From assembly GCF_022843985.1 (NCBI RefSeq), contig NZ_JALHMP010000004.1, positions 93,849 to 157,848 on the forward strand: DNA of 64,000 nt, in the 5' to 3' direction. The notes beneath the pieces were generated by a model, which was not told the origin of the DNA, ran no database searches, and worked only from the letters and a program-made list of their open reading frames with translations. Position 1 is the first letter of the stretch. Each line of letters begins with the position of its first letter. Made by a program: the position numbers and the translations under genes. Of this stretch, positions 27,132-36,403 are shown in pieces. This stretch comes from Phreatobacter sp. (GTDB taxonomy: Bacteria; Pseudomonadota; Alphaproteobacteria; Rhizobiales; Phreatobacteraceae).

Positions 27132-28733
27132 ATGTCTGAAGGCCCCTTCTCGCGCGGCGTCGTCGCCGCCCCCCACGCGGCGGCGGCGGAAGCCGGTCGG
27201 CAGATCCTCGCCGAGGGCGGCAACGCCATCGAGGCCATGATCGCCGCGGCGGCCACCATCGCCGCCGTCTACCCGCACATGACCCATCTCGGCGGCGATG
27301 GCTTCTGGCTCATCCACCAGCCGAGCCGACGGATTCACGGCATCGAGGCCTGCGGCTTTGCCGGCGAGAGGGCGACCCTCAAGTCCTATCTCGACAAGGG
27401 CCATGACGAGATTCCGACGCGCGGGCCCCTGGCGGCCCTGACCGTTCCCGGCGCCGTCGGCGGCTGGCGTCTGGCCAATGCCATGGCCAAGGCTTCAGGC
27501 GGCACCCTGCCGCGCACGGTCATGATGGAGCCGGCGATCCGCGCCGCACGCGAGGGCTACAAGGTCAGCCGGTCGCAGGCGAGCCTCACCGTCGACAAGC
27601 TTTTTGAGCTGAAGGACTGTCCCGGCTTCGCCGAGACCTTCCTCCTCGGCGGCAAGCCGCCGGCCGAAGGGGCGGTGATGAAGCAGCCCGCCCTCGCCGA
27701 CTCGCTCGAACATCTGGCCCGCGCGGGCTTCCAGGACGCCTATCGCGGCGACGTCTCGCGCGAGCTCGCGCGCGACCTTGAGGAGATGGGCTCGCCCGTC
27801 ACCCGCGCCGACCTGCAGGCCTATTACGCCGTCGAGCGCACGCCACTGACCCTGGCCCACAGCTTCGGCGACATCCACAACATGCCGCCGCCGACGCAGG
27901 GGCTCGCCTCGCTGATGATCCTCGGCATCGTCGACCAACTGGAGGCGATGCACGGGGGGGTGCGGCCCGACACGGTCGCCTTCGTCCACCGCATCGTCGA
28001 GGCGACGAAGCGCGCCTTTCTCGTGCGCGACCGCTTCGTCACCGATTTCGACCGGCTTGACGGCGTGCCCCTCGACCACCTGCGCAACGAGGCGCTGCGG
28101 GCCGAGGCCGGCGCCATCGCCCTCGACCGCGCCCTGCCCTGGCCGCACAGGGCCGCTCCCGGCGACACGATCTGGATGGGCGCCGCGGATTCGGAAGGGT
28201 GCGTCGTCTCCTATATCCAGTCGATCTACTGGGAGTTCGGCTCGGGCTGCGTGTCGAAATCGACCGGCTTCCTGATGCAGAACCGCGGCGCGAGCTTCGT
28301 CCTCGACCCCAAGGCGCTCAATCCGCTGGAGCCGGGCCGTCGCCCCTTCCACACGCTGAACCCGGCCATGGCGCAACTGAAGGACGGACGCGTCCTCGCC
28401 TATGGCACGATGGGAGGCGAAGGCCAGCCGCAGACACAGGCGCAGCTCTTCGAGCGCCATATCCGCCACGGCCAGCCGCTGGAGGAAGCCCTCGACGCCC
28501 CCCGCTGGCTGCTCGGCCGCACCTGGGGCTCCTCCGTCACCAGCCTGCGCTTCGAGAGCCGCTTCGACGAGAGCCTCGTGCGCCAGCTCGGCGCCATGGG
28601 CCACCAGACCGCGATCCTCGACGAAGCCTATTCCGACACGATGGGCCATGCCGGCGGCGTCACGTTGCACAGGGACATGTCTCTGTCGGGGGCCCACGAT
28701 CCGCGCGCCGACGGCGGCGCGGCTGGCCTCTAG
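27132..28733 (+). CDS. HpxW-like gamma-glutamyltransferase-family Ntn hydrolase
   Basis: A self-processing N-terminal-nucleophile hydrolase of the gamma-glutamyltransferase family, 533 aa. The predicted cleavage/nucleophile Thr is residue 346 in PGDTIWMGAADSEG. This differs from the GGT TTH motif and resembles HpxW, an oxamate amidohydrolase of purine/allantoin breakdown. QSIYWEFGSGCVSKSTGF, MQNRGASFVLDP and the PGRRPFHTLNPAMAQL to YGTMGGEGQPQTQAQLF region also fit HpxW-type proteins. There is no signal peptide, whereas classical GGTs are periplasmic, which supports a cytoplasmic amide substrate. It sits 88 bp after urtE and upstream of glnD, consistent with nitrogen scavenging. Oxamate as substrate is inferred from family resemblance. 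Confidence 0.85.
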   Translation: MSEGPFSRGVVAAPHAAAAEAGRQILAEGGNAIEAMIAAAATIAAVYPHMTHLGGDGFWLIHQPSRRIHGIEACGFAGERATLKSYLDKGHDEIPTRGPLAALTVPGAVGGWRLANAMAKASGGTLPRTVMMEPAIRAAREGYKVSRSQASLTVDKLFELKDCPGFAETFLLGGKPPAEGAVMKQPALADSLEHLARAGFQDAYRGDVSRELARDLEEMGSPVTRADLQAYYAVERTPLTLAHSFGDIHNMPPPTQGLASLMILGIVDQLEAMHGGVRPDTVAFVHRIVEATKRAFLVRDRFVTDFDRLDGVPLDHLRNEALRAEAGAIALDRALPWPHRAAPGDTIWMGAADSEGCVVSYIQSIYWEFGSGCVSKSTGFLMQNRGASFVLDPKALNPLEPGRRPFHTLNPAMAQLKDGRVLAYGTMGGEGQPQTQAQLFERHIRHGQPLEEALDAPRWLLGRTWGSSVTSLRFESRFDESLVRQLGAMGHQTAILDEAYSDTMGHAGGVTLHRDMSLSGAHDPRADGGAAGL

Positions 28734-28827
28734 CCGGGACGTCCGGGTGGGCTGCCCGGCCGCGACCTCGCATCGGCGAAGCAGAGCGCGTATGGTCTGC
28801 GCTCCCGAGCGTCAGTGAAGTCCCGAC

Positions 28828-31641
28828 ATGGATTCGTCTCTCACCGAAAGCCGCGGCAAGCGGCAGGCCGTCAGCCGAGGCCCTCTGGTCGAGGCCTCGA
28901 TCCTCGCCGCCGACCTCGCGGCGATCACGGTCACGGCCGGCCAGACCCAGGATGCGCGGGCGGAGGTGGTCCAGGCGCTGAAGCGCCGGTTGGCAGAGGC
29001 CCGTCGCACCGCGGAGGAGCGCCTGATCGAAACCCCCGACGGTCGCGGCTGCGCCGAGGCCCTGTCGCATTTCCAGGACGATGTGATCCGCGCTCTCTAC
29101 CGCTGGATCATGGACCAGCTCTACCCCTCCGAGAATCCCTCCTCGGGAGAGCGCATGGCCATCGTCGCCACCGGTGGCTACGGCCGCGGCATGCTGGCTC
29201 CCGGCTCGGACATCGACCTGTTGTTCCTCCTCCCCTACAAGCAGACGGCCTGGGGCGAGAGTGTCGCCGAGGCCATGCTCTATTGTCTCTGGGACATGGG
29301 TCTGAAAGTCGGCCACGCCACCCGTTCGGTCGATGAGTGCATCCGCCAGGCGCGGACCGACTTCACCATTCGTACCGCGCTGCTGGAGGCGCGCTACATC
29401 CTCGGCGATGCGCAGCTCTTCGGCGAGCTGGAGCGGCGCTTCGACGCCGAGGTCGTCCGTGACACCGTCCCCGAATTCGTCGCTGCCAAGCTTGCCGAGC
29501 GCGATGAGCGCCATCGCAAGACCGGCCAGTCGCGCTATCTGGTCGAACCCAATGTCAAGGACGGCAAGGGCGGCCTGCGCGACCTTCATACGCTGTTCTG
29601 GATCGCCCGCTACGCCTACCGTGTGAAGACCGACGAGGAACTCGCCAAGAAGGGTGTCTTCACCCGCCGCGAGGCGCAGATGTTCCGCCGCTGCGAGACC
29701 TTCCTGTGGACCGTGCGATGCCACCTGCACTTCCTCACCGGCCGGTCCGAGGAGCGCCTGTCCTTCGACCTGCAGCGGGAATTGGCGCCCCGCCTCGGCT
29801 ATCGCGGCCATAACGGCCTCGTCGATGTCGAGCGCTTCATGAAGCACTACTTCCTCATCGCCAAGGATGTCGGCGATCTCACCGCCATCCTCTGCGCCGA
29901 ACTGGAGGAACGGCACGAGAAGCCCGCCCCGGTCCTCGACCGCTTCATCGCCCGCCTCCGGCCGAAATCGCGCCGCGGCTTCAAGGAGAGCCCGGATTTC
30001 CAGATCGACCATGACCGCATCACGGTGGCCGACGATCAGGCCTTCGCCCGCGATCCCGTCAACCTCATCCGCATGTTCTGGCTGGCCGACCGCTACAACC
30101 TCGCCTTCCACCCCGACGCCATCCGGTTGCTCACCAAGTCGCTGAAGCTGGTCGACGACAGGCTGCGCAACGACCCGGCGGCAAACCAGCTGTTCCTGTC
30201 CATCCTGACCTCCGCCAACACGCCGGAGATCGTGCTGCGGCGCATGAACGAGGCGGGCCTGCTGGGCCGTTTCGTACCGGATTTCGGCCGGGTGGTCGCG
30301 ATGATGCAGTTCAACATGTACCACCACTACACGGTGGACGAGCATCTGCTGCGCTGCATCGGCATCCTCCAGCAGATCGAACGCGGCGGCGATGCGAGCC
30401 TCGGCCTGGCCGCCGATCTCGTCAAGACGATCCAGCCGCGCAACCGCGACCTGCTCTTTGTCGCGCTCTTCCTGCACGACATCGCCAAGGGGCGCCCCGA
30501 GGACCATTCGACGGCCGGCGCGAAGATCGCCCGCAAGCTCTGCCCGCGCTTCGGCCTCAATGCGCTGGAGACGGAGACGGTCGCCTGGCTGGTCGAGCAG
30601 CATCTGGTCATGTCGACCATCGCCCAGTCGCGCGACCTCGCCGAGCGCAAGACCATCGAGACCTTCGCCAATGTCGTCCAGTCGCTGGAGCGGATGAAGC
30701 TGATGCTGATCCTCACCACCGCCGACATCATGGCGGTGGGGCCTGGCGTCTGGAACGGCTGGAAGAGCCAGCTCCTGCGCACGCTCTATTACGAGACCGA
30801 GCCGGTCGTGACCGGCGGCTTCTCCGAAGTCAACCGCTCCCGCCGCGTCGAGATCGCCCAGGAGGAGTTCCGGCGTGCCGTGCCGGCCCGGCTGCCCGTG
30901 CTCTCCGGCGACGCGCTGGAGACCTATATCGGCCGGCACTATGCCGCCTACTGGCTCAAGGTCGACCTCGCCACCAAGATCGAACATGCCCGCTTCCTCA
31001 AGCAGGCCGAGGACGAGGGACGTTCCCTCGCCACCCGCATCGAACTCGTCGCCGGCCAGGGCGTCATCCACCTCACCGTCCTCGCGCCGGACCATCCGCG
31101 GCTGCTGTCGATCATCGCCGGGGCCTGCGCCGCAACGGGCGCCAACATCGTCGGCGCGCAGATCTACACCACCACGGACGGCCTCGCCCTCGACACCATC
31201 TCGATCACCCGCGCCTTCGACCGTGACGAGGATGAGGAACGCCGGGCCGGACGCATCGCCGACGCCATCGAGAAGGCCCTGCGCGGCGAGATGAAGGTCG
31301 GCGAGGCGGTGGCCGCCGCCGCCAAGAAATCGGCCGCGCGCCATCGCTCGCGGACGTTCCGGATCGCCCCGGACGTCGCCATCAACAACACCTGGTCGAC
31401 CCGCTACACGGTGATCGAGGTCTCCGGCCTCGACCGTCCGGGCCTGCTCCACGACCTCACCTCGGCCCTGTCGCGCCACAGCCTGAACATCGCGTCCGCC
31501 TATGTCGCGACCTTCGGCGAACGCGCCGTCGACGTCTTCTACGTCACCGACCTGATGGGTGCGAAGATCCAGTCGGCGCAGCGCCAGACGGCGATCCGCA
31601 AGGTGCTGACCAACGTGCTGGAGGATGAGGGCGCGCGCTGA
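28828..31641 (+). CDS. glnD: [Protein-PII] uridylyltransferase/uridylyl-removing enzyme
   Basis: The bifunctional sensor of cellular glutamine, 937 aa. It uridylylates PII (GlnB/GlnK) when glutamine is low and deuridylylates it when high, controlling NtrB/NtrC and glutamine synthetase. The nucleotidyltransferase domain has ATGGYGRGMLAPGSDIDLLF near residue 115; the HD hydrolase domain has LFVALFLHDIAKGRPEDHS near residue 550. Two C-terminal ACT domains (around HLTVLAPDHPRLLSIIAGACA and TVIEVSGLDRPGLLHDLTSAL) bind glutamine. It is 94 bp downstream of the HpxW-like gene on the same strand. Its placement after the sigma-54-driven urt genes makes this a nitrogen-response locus. Confidence 0.97.
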   Translation: MDSSLTESRGKRQAVSRGPLVEASILAADLAAITVTAGQTQDARAEVVQALKRRLAEARRTAEERLIETPDGRGCAEALSHFQDDVIRALYRWIMDQLYPSENPSSGERMAIVATGGYGRGMLAPGSDIDLLFLLPYKQTAWGESVAEAMLYCLWDMGLKVGHATRSVDECIRQARTDFTIRTALLEARYILGDAQLFGELERRFDAEVVRDTVPEFVAAKLAERDERHRKTGQSRYLVEPNVKDGKGGLRDLHTLFWIARYAYRVKTDEELAKKGVFTRREAQMFRRCETFLWTVRCHLHFLTGRSEERLSFDLQRELAPRLGYRGHNGLVDVERFMKHYFLIAKDVGDLTAILCAELEERHEKPAPVLDRFIARLRPKSRRGFKESPDFQIDHDRITVADDQAFARDPVNLIRMFWLADRYNLAFHPDAIRLLTKSLKLVDDRLRNDPAANQLFLSILTSANTPEIVLRRMNEAGLLGRFVPDFGRVVAMMQFNMYHHYTVDEHLLRCIGILQQIERGGDASLGLAADLVKTIQPRNRDLLFVALFLHDIAKGRPEDHSTAGAKIARKLCPRFGLNALETETVAWLVEQHLVMSTIAQSRDLAERKTIETFANVVQSLERMKLMLILTTADIMAVGPGVWNGWKSQLLRTLYYETEPVVTGGFSEVNRSRRVEIAQEEFRRAVPARLPVLSGDALETYIGRHYAAYWLKVDLATKIEHARFLKQAEDEGRSLATRIELVAGQGVIHLTVLAPDHPRLLSIIAGACAATGANIVGAQIYTTTDGLALDTISITRAFDRDEDEERRAGRIADAIEKALRGEMKVGEAVAAAAKKSAARHRSRTFRIAPDVAINNTWSTRYTVIEVSGLDRPGLLHDLTSALSRHSLNIASAYVATFGERAVDVFYVTDLMGAKIQSAQRQTAIRKVLTNVLEDEGAR

Positions 31642-31827
31642 CTGTCCCAGGAGCCGCGAAGGACGCGTTTCGGTCGTTCAGGCGCGGAGTGCATCGCTTC
31701 ATGCCGCTCCGTTAACCCTGCCGAACGATGAAGGCCCTCCGCAAAATCGCCTTAACCGCCCCTTCATGGCGCCGGCTTTACCCGTGAAGAGCGGCATCAG
31801 GATGGAAAAGGGGCGGACCAGGCGGGC

Positions 31828-34026
31828 ATGGCGCGGCGCGGTGGCAAGGGCGAGCGGATCGAACCGAGCTTCGGCACGGGGCGCGGCGGGGCGGACCTGA
31901 GGGCCACCCGCGACGACCGGCCGTGGGTGCGCGTCAGCGAGCCGGCGAAACCGCCGAAACCCCCGCGGCCTCGCCGCCACGAAGCCGAGGAGGATGATGC
32001 GCCTGCGCCCTCCCGCGGCCGCCGGAACGACCGGGCCGAGAAGCCGCGCCGCCGCAAGCGCCGGGGCATCCTCGGCACGCTGGTGATCTGGGGTGCGACC
32101 CTCTCCATCTGGGGGTTGATCGTTGTCGCCGGCATTGTCGCCTGGTATGCCGCCCATCTGCCGCCGACCCATACGCTGGAAGTGCCGCCGCGGCCGCCGA
32201 ACATCGCCATCCTGGCCGCCGACGGCGCCGAACTGGCCAATCGCGGCGATACCGGCGGCGCCGCGGTCCAGCTCAGGAGCCTGCCCAAACACGTCCCCCA
32301 GGCATTGATCGCCATCGAGGACCGGCGCTTCTACTCGCACTTCGGCCTCGACCTCATCGGCCTCGCCCGCGCCGTCGTCACCAATGTCACCAATCGCGGC
32401 GTCCATCAGGGTGGATCGACGCTGAGCCAGCAATTGGCCAAGAACCTCTTCCTGACTCCGGACCGCACCCTCGGCCGCAAGGTCCAGGAGGCGCTGCTGG
32501 CCCTCTGGCTGGAGCACAACTACTCCAAGGACCAGATTCTCGAACTGTACCTGAACCGCGTCTATTTCGGCGCCGGCGCCTATGGCATCGAAGCCGCCGC
32601 CCGCCGCTACTATGACAAGCCGGCGACGGCGCTGACCCTGCAGGAGGCCGCGGTTATCGCCGGCCTCGTCAAGGCACCCTCGCGGCTGGCTCCGACCCGC
32701 AATCCCGGTGGTGCCCAGGCCCGCGCCCAGCTCGTTCTCGCCGCGATGGCCGACCAGGGCTATATCACGGAGGCCCAGGCTCAGACCGCCCGCAGCAACC
32801 CCGCCCAGGCCAGCCGCGCCATTCCCGGCGGCTCCATCAACTATGTCGCCGACTGGATCATGGACCTCATCGACGACTATGTCGGCAAGGTCGAGACCGA
32901 TCTGACGGTCGAGACGACCATTGTCGGCCCGGTGCAGCAGGCGGCCGAGGCGGCCCTCGTCGAGACACTCGCCCGCGGCGGCCAGCGCTATAATGTCGGC
33001 CAGGGCGCCGTGGTCGTGCTCGACCGCGACGGCGCCATTCGCGCCCTCGTCGGCGGCCGCGACTATGCCCAGAGCCAGTTCAACCGGGCAGTCGCGGCGC
33101 GCCGCCAGCCGGGCTCTGCCTTCAAGGCCTTCGTCTATCTCGCCGCCCTTGAGCGCGGCCTGACCCCGGACACGATGCGCAACGACGCCCCGGTCGCCAT
33201 CGCCGGCTGGCGCCCCGAGAACTACACCCGCGACTATCGCGGCGAGGTCAGCCTGACCACCGCGCTCGCCGCCTCGCTCAACACGATCGCGGTGCGCCTC
33301 GGCCAGGAGGTCGGCCCGCGCGCCGTCGTGCGCACGGCCCAGAAGCTCGGCATCGGCTCGGCCCTCGCCGCCAACCCCTCCATCGCGCTCGGGACATCCG
33401 AGGTGAATGTGCTGGAACTCGTCGGCGCCTATGCTCCCTTCGCCAATGGCGGCACCGGCGTCGTCCCCCATGTGATCACGCGCATCCGCACCGCCAATGG
33501 CCGCGTGCTCTTCCAGCGCCAGCCGATGACCACCGGTCAGGTCGTCGAGCCGCGCCATGTCGCCATGATGAACGCCATGATGAACCAGACCACCGTGTCA
33601 GGCACGGCGCGCACCGTCCGCCTGCCCGGCTGGATCGTCGCCGGCAAGACCGGCACCAGCCAGGAATTCCGTGACGCCTGGTTCGTCGGCTATACGGGAC
33701 GCTTCGTCGCAGGCGTCTGGCTCGGCAACGACGACGGCACGCCGACGCGGCGCCTGACCGGCGGCGGGCTGCCGGTCGACATCTGGAACAGGGTCATGGC
33801 CGAGGCCCACCGCGGCCAGACCATCGTCGATCTCCCTGGAAACTGGCGCTCTTTTGACGTTCCGGGCCGGATCCTGCCGGGTGAAGCCCTCGACCAACCC
33901 ATGACGATGTCCCGTGTCGAACCCGGCGGCCAGCGCCGTCCCCCGCGTCCCGCCGAACCCGAAGATCGCAGCGCCGTGGTGCGCCCGCAGCAGGAGGGGG
34001 GCTTCCTCGATCGCCTGTTCCGCTAG
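31828..34026 (+). CDS. Penicillin-binding protein 1A-type transglycosylase/transpeptidase
   Basis: A bifunctional class A PBP of 732 aa. A ~80-residue basic, Pro/Arg-rich cytoplasmic tail is followed by one TM helix (LVIWGATLSIWGLIVVAGIVAWY, ~90-112) and the glycosyltransferase-51 domain with EDRRFYSHFGLDLIGLARA (catalytic Glu) and QGGSTLSQQLAKNLFL. The transpeptidase domain has the SxxK motif in PGSAFKAF, SxN in AASLNTIA and KTG in VAGKTGTSQEF. It ends in a disordered Pro/Arg tail. No gene partner is evident; the 186-bp gap before it could hold its promoter. It polymerises and cross-links peptidoglycan in the periplasm. Confidence 0.95.
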   Translation: MARRGGKGERIEPSFGTGRGGADLRATRDDRPWVRVSEPAKPPKPPRPRRHEAEEDDAPAPSRGRRNDRAEKPRRRKRRGILGTLVIWGATLSIWGLIVVAGIVAWYAAHLPPTHTLEVPPRPPNIAILAADGAELANRGDTGGAAVQLRSLPKHVPQALIAIEDRRFYSHFGLDLIGLARAVVTNVTNRGVHQGGSTLSQQLAKNLFLTPDRTLGRKVQEALLALWLEHNYSKDQILELYLNRVYFGAGAYGIEAAARRYYDKPATALTLQEAAVIAGLVKAPSRLAPTRNPGGAQARAQLVLAAMADQGYITEAQAQTARSNPAQASRAIPGGSINYVADWIMDLIDDYVGKVETDLTVETTIVGPVQQAAEAALVETLARGGQRYNVGQGAVVVLDRDGAIRALVGGRDYAQSQFNRAVAARRQPGSAFKAFVYLAALERGLTPDTMRNDAPVAIAGWRPENYTRDYRGEVSLTTALAASLNTIAVRLGQEVGPRAVVRTAQKLGIGSALAANPSIALGTSEVNVLELVGAYAPFANGGTGVVPHVITRIRTANGRVLFQRQPMTTGQVVEPRHVAMMNAMMNQTTVSGTARTVRLPGWIVAGKTGTSQEFRDAWFVGYTGRFVAGVWLGNDDGTPTRRLTGGGLPVDIWNRVMAEAHRGQTIVDLPGNWRSFDVPGRILPGEALDQPMTMSRVEPGGQRRPPRPAEPEDRSAVVRPQQEGGFLDRLFR

Positions 34027-34109
34027 CCCCGTGGTCTTGCAGGTCCCGGTCCGAACCCCACATGCAGGGTGTCCGGAGGAACCCGGGCGCGCGAGGGAGG
34101 AACGGTGCG

Positions 34110-34481
34110 ATGATGAAGATCGTCTGGTGGGGAGCCTTCGTCGGCGCCGCCTTCTGGTCGGTCTTCGCCTGGATCGCCTATGCCGTGGTCGACACGGTGG
34201 GCACCGGGGCCGCAAGCGTCGGCACCGTTCCGGGCTTCCCCGCCGAACCCTTCACCTTCGCCTGGATCGCCGCCCTCGTGCATGGCCTCGGCGTATCGGC
34301 GGTCACCGTCACCTGGCTCTTCGGGCTCGCCTTCATCTTCGGCGTGCCCCTCGTCCTGCAGCGCTTCTTCGGTCGCCGGCGCGCGAAGCCGGCGCTGCCG
34401 GCCCGCCATTCCTGGGGCTCCTCGATCCCCAGCGGCCAACCGGTCCCTTCCCCCCAGCGCGACCGCACCGCGGGACGCTGA
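34110..34481 (+). CDS. Small membrane protein, 123 aa, unknown function
   Basis: Not a family I recognise. It contains two or three hydrophobic segments: residues ~3-25 (IVWWGAFVGAAFWSVFAWIAYAVVD) and ~50-85 (FTFAWIAALVHGLGVSAVTVTWLFGLAFIFGVPLVL). A basic Pro/Ser/Arg-rich cytoplasmic tail of ~35 residues follows. The start ATGATG at 34110 has GAGGGAGGA about 9 bp upstream, a strong ribosome-binding site. It begins 83 bp after the PBP gene on the same strand and might be co-transcribed with it, but no functional link can be stated. It converges on the GntR-family gene. Confidence 0.75.
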   Translation: MMKIVWWGAFVGAAFWSVFAWIAYAVVDTVGTGAASVGTVPGFPAEPFTFAWIAALVHGLGVSAVTVTWLFGLAFIFGVPLVLQRFFGRRRAKPALPARHSWGSSIPSGQPVPSPQRDRTAGR

Positions 34482-34490
34482 CGCCAAGCG

Positions 34491-35183
34491 TCATTCGAAC
34501 AGTTCGGCAAATGTCAGGTCCAGACCGGCGACACCCCTGAGGATCTCTGACAGGTGGTGCCTCATCGCCGCCACGGCCCGTTCGGCGTCGCCGTCCTCGA
34601 TGGCATTCAGGATCGCCTGGTGCTGCGCGACCAGCGGGTCCATCGACCCCGGTGAATGCAGCGTCAGGGCGCAGACGCGGTCCATATGCGCCTTCTGCAT
34701 CTCCACGGCCGTCCAGGCCTCCATGCAGTCGGCCCCCTCCGCCAGGGCGATATGGAACAGACTGTCGAGCCGCTGGAAACCGGCATGATCGCCCGCCCGC
34801 GCCGCCGCCTCCTGAGCGGCGATCAGCGAGGCCGCGCGGTCGCGATAATGCGCGTCGAACCGCTCGCAGGCGCGCCTGACGATGGCGACCTCGATCGCCT
34901 CGCGGATGAAGCGGGCATCGAGCATGCGGCGGACGGAGAGTTTCACCACGACGGTCCCGCGCTGCGGCTGGACGTCGAGGAGACCCTGCCGCATCAGCGC
35001 GATGAAAGCTTCGCGCACGGGCTGCCGCGACACCTGGAACCGCTCGGCGATCTCCGATTCCGACAGGCGCTCGCCCGGCCGGATCGTCAGGTCGATGATG
35101 CCGGCGCGCAATTCGCGCTCGACCCGCGCCGCGGCGCTTTCCTGCAGGCGCGGCAGGGACTGGATCGGGAGTACGATCGTCAT
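34491..35183 (-). CDS. GntR-family (FCD/FadR subgroup) regulator
   Basis: A 230-aa regulator. The N-terminal winged helix has LSESEIAERFQVSRQPVREAFIALMRQGLL (residues ~40-70), which matches the GntR recognition-helix pattern. The all-helical FCD ligand domain (residues ~85-225) carries metal/ligand residues in AHMDRVCALTLHSP and VAQHQAILNAIEDGDAERAVAAMRHHL, typical of FadR-subgroup sensors of organic and sugar acids. It is divergent from the TRAP-kduI-kdgF genes with a shared 148-bp control region containing inverted repeats. It most likely represses the uronate genes and responds to an uronate intermediate. Confidence 0.9.
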   Translation of the reverse strand: MTIVLPIQSLPRLQESAAARVERELRAGIIDLTIRPGERLSESEIAERFQVSRQPVREAFIALMRQGLLDVQPQRGTVVVKLSVRRMLDARFIREAIEVAIVRRACERFDAHYRDRAASLIAAQEAAARAGDHAGFQRLDSLFHIALAEGADCMEAWTAVEMQKAHMDRVCALTLHSPGSMDPLVAQHQAILNAIEDGDAERAVAAMRHHLSEILRGVAGLDLTFAELFE

Positions 35184-35208
35184 CGGTCCATCATCCCCAT
35201 TTTAGGCT

Positions 35209-35241
35209 CTTGAACTTCCATACAAGTGCATACTAGACTTG
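35209..35241. promoter_or_regulatory. Candidate operator/promoter of the uronate TRAP operon
   Basis: CAAGT (35223-35227) and ACTTG (35237-35241) form a perfect inverted repeat with a 9-bp spacer; CTTG (35209-35212) also pairs with CAAG (35223-35226). They overlap a candidate plus-strand promoter, -35 TTGAAC (35210-35215) and -10 TAGACT (35234-35239) with an 18-bp spacer. A repressor bound here would block RNA polymerase, which fits the divergent GntR/FCD gene. Confidence 0.45.
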
Positions 35242-35331
35242 CCGCGGATCAGGAAGTCCGCATTTCGCAAGGCTCCGATCGCCACGTTCCCCGCCCCAAG
35301 AAGGGAACATCGTTTCCACCGGGAGGATCCC

Positions 35332-36324
35332 ATGCTGACACGCCGCATCTTCGTGTCCACCGCCGGCGCCATCGTCGCCAGCCCCGCCATCATCGGACGG
35401 CCTGCCGCCGCCCAGACCACCGTCACCCTGCGCTCCACTGACATTCATCCCGATGGTTATCCGACCATCGATGCGGTCAAGTTCATGGGCCAGCTCCTTG
35501 AGCAACGCACCAGCGGTCGCATCAAGATCAATGTCTTCCACTCGGCCCAGCTCGGCCAGGAGCGTGACACGATCGACCAGACCCGTTTCGGGGTCATCGA
35601 CATGAACCGCATCAACATGGCGCCGTTCAACAACCTGATCGCCTCGACCAACATTCCCTCACTGCCGTTCATCTTCCGATCGGTCGCGCATATGCGCAAG
35701 GTGATGGACGGGGCGATCGGCGACTCGATCCTCAACGACTTTACCGCCCATGGCCTTGTCGGCCTCGCCTTCTACGATTCGGGCTCGCGGTCCTTCTACA
35801 ATTCCAAGCGCCCCATCACGACCCCTGCCGACATGCGGGGCATGAAGATCCGCGTCCAGCAATCGGACATGTTCGTCGCCCTGGTGCAGGCTCTCGGTGC
35901 CAATGCGACCCCGATGCCCTTCGGCGAGGTCTTCACCAGCCTGCAGACCGGCGTCATCGACGGGGCCGAGAACAACTGGCCGAGCTACGAATCGACGCGC
36001 CACTTCGAGGTCGCCAAGTTCTATTCGCTCTCCGAACACTCGCTCAGCCCCGAGGTTCTGGTCATGTCGAAGCGCTCCTTCGACAGGTTCAACGCCGCCG
36101 ACCAGGCCCTCGTCCGCGCCGCCGCGAAGGAATCGGTGGCCAAGATGCGCGAGCTCTGGGATGCCCGCGAGAAAGCCTCCGAAGCCAAGGTCCGCGCCGG
36201 CGGTGCGGTCATCAACACGGTGGAGAAACAGCCCTTCATCGACGCCATGAAGCCGGTCTACGACCGCTTCGTCACCGACGCGAAGATGAAGGAACTCGTG
36301 GCGCGCATCCAGGCCCTGACCTGA
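35332..36324 (+). CDS. dctP: TRAP transporter substrate-binding protein (DctP family)
   Basis: Periplasmic binding protein of a TRAP transporter, 330 aa. The N-terminus MLTRRIFVSTAGAIVASPAI has a twin-arginine-like RRIF pattern and a cleavage site near RPAAAQ, so Tat export is possible. The core shows DctP traits: ELGQERD-like SAQLGQERDTIDQTRFGVIDM, the conserved MRGMKIRVQQSDMFVALVQALGANATPMPFGEVFTSLQTGVIDGAENNWPSYES segment with the ligand-binding Arg, and Asn/Trp near NNWPS. The start has GGGAGGA just upstream. It lies next to kduI and kdgF, so an (unsaturated) uronate ligand is inferred. Confidence 0.93.
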   Translation: MLTRRIFVSTAGAIVASPAIIGRPAAAQTTVTLRSTDIHPDGYPTIDAVKFMGQLLEQRTSGRIKINVFHSAQLGQERDTIDQTRFGVIDMNRINMAPFNNLIASTNIPSLPFIFRSVAHMRKVMDGAIGDSILNDFTAHGLVGLAFYDSGSRSFYNSKRPITTPADMRGMKIRVQQSDMFVALVQALGANATPMPFGEVFTSLQTGVIDGAENNWPSYESTRHFEVAKFYSLSEHSLSPEVLVMSKRSFDRFNAADQALVRAAAKESVAKMRELWDAREKASEAKVRAGGAVINTVEKQPFIDAMKPVYDRFVTDAKMKELVARIQALT

Positions 36325-36342
36325 CGCCGACCCCAGGCAACG

Positions 36343-36370
36343 AGGCCCGCCGTCCCGGCACGGCGGGCCT
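36343..36370 (+). terminator. Intercistronic stem-loop between dctP and dctQ
   Basis: AGGCCCGCCGT (36343-36353) pairs perfectly with ACGGCGGGCCT (36360-36370) around a 6-base loop, starting 19 bp after the dctP stop; TT follows. Because dctQM and kduI continue downstream, it probably acts as a partial terminator or an mRNA-end stabiliser that raises DctP over the permeases. Confidence 0.7.
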
Positions 36371-36403
36371 TTCGCATGACCTCTCAGGCGAAAGCCGATC
36401 TCC

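Noticed and set aside
28660-31479. A 939-codon open frame antisense to glnD
   Set aside because: glnD has all its domains on the plus strand. The antisense protein is Gly/Asp/Gln-rich without motifs, a reading-frame shadow.
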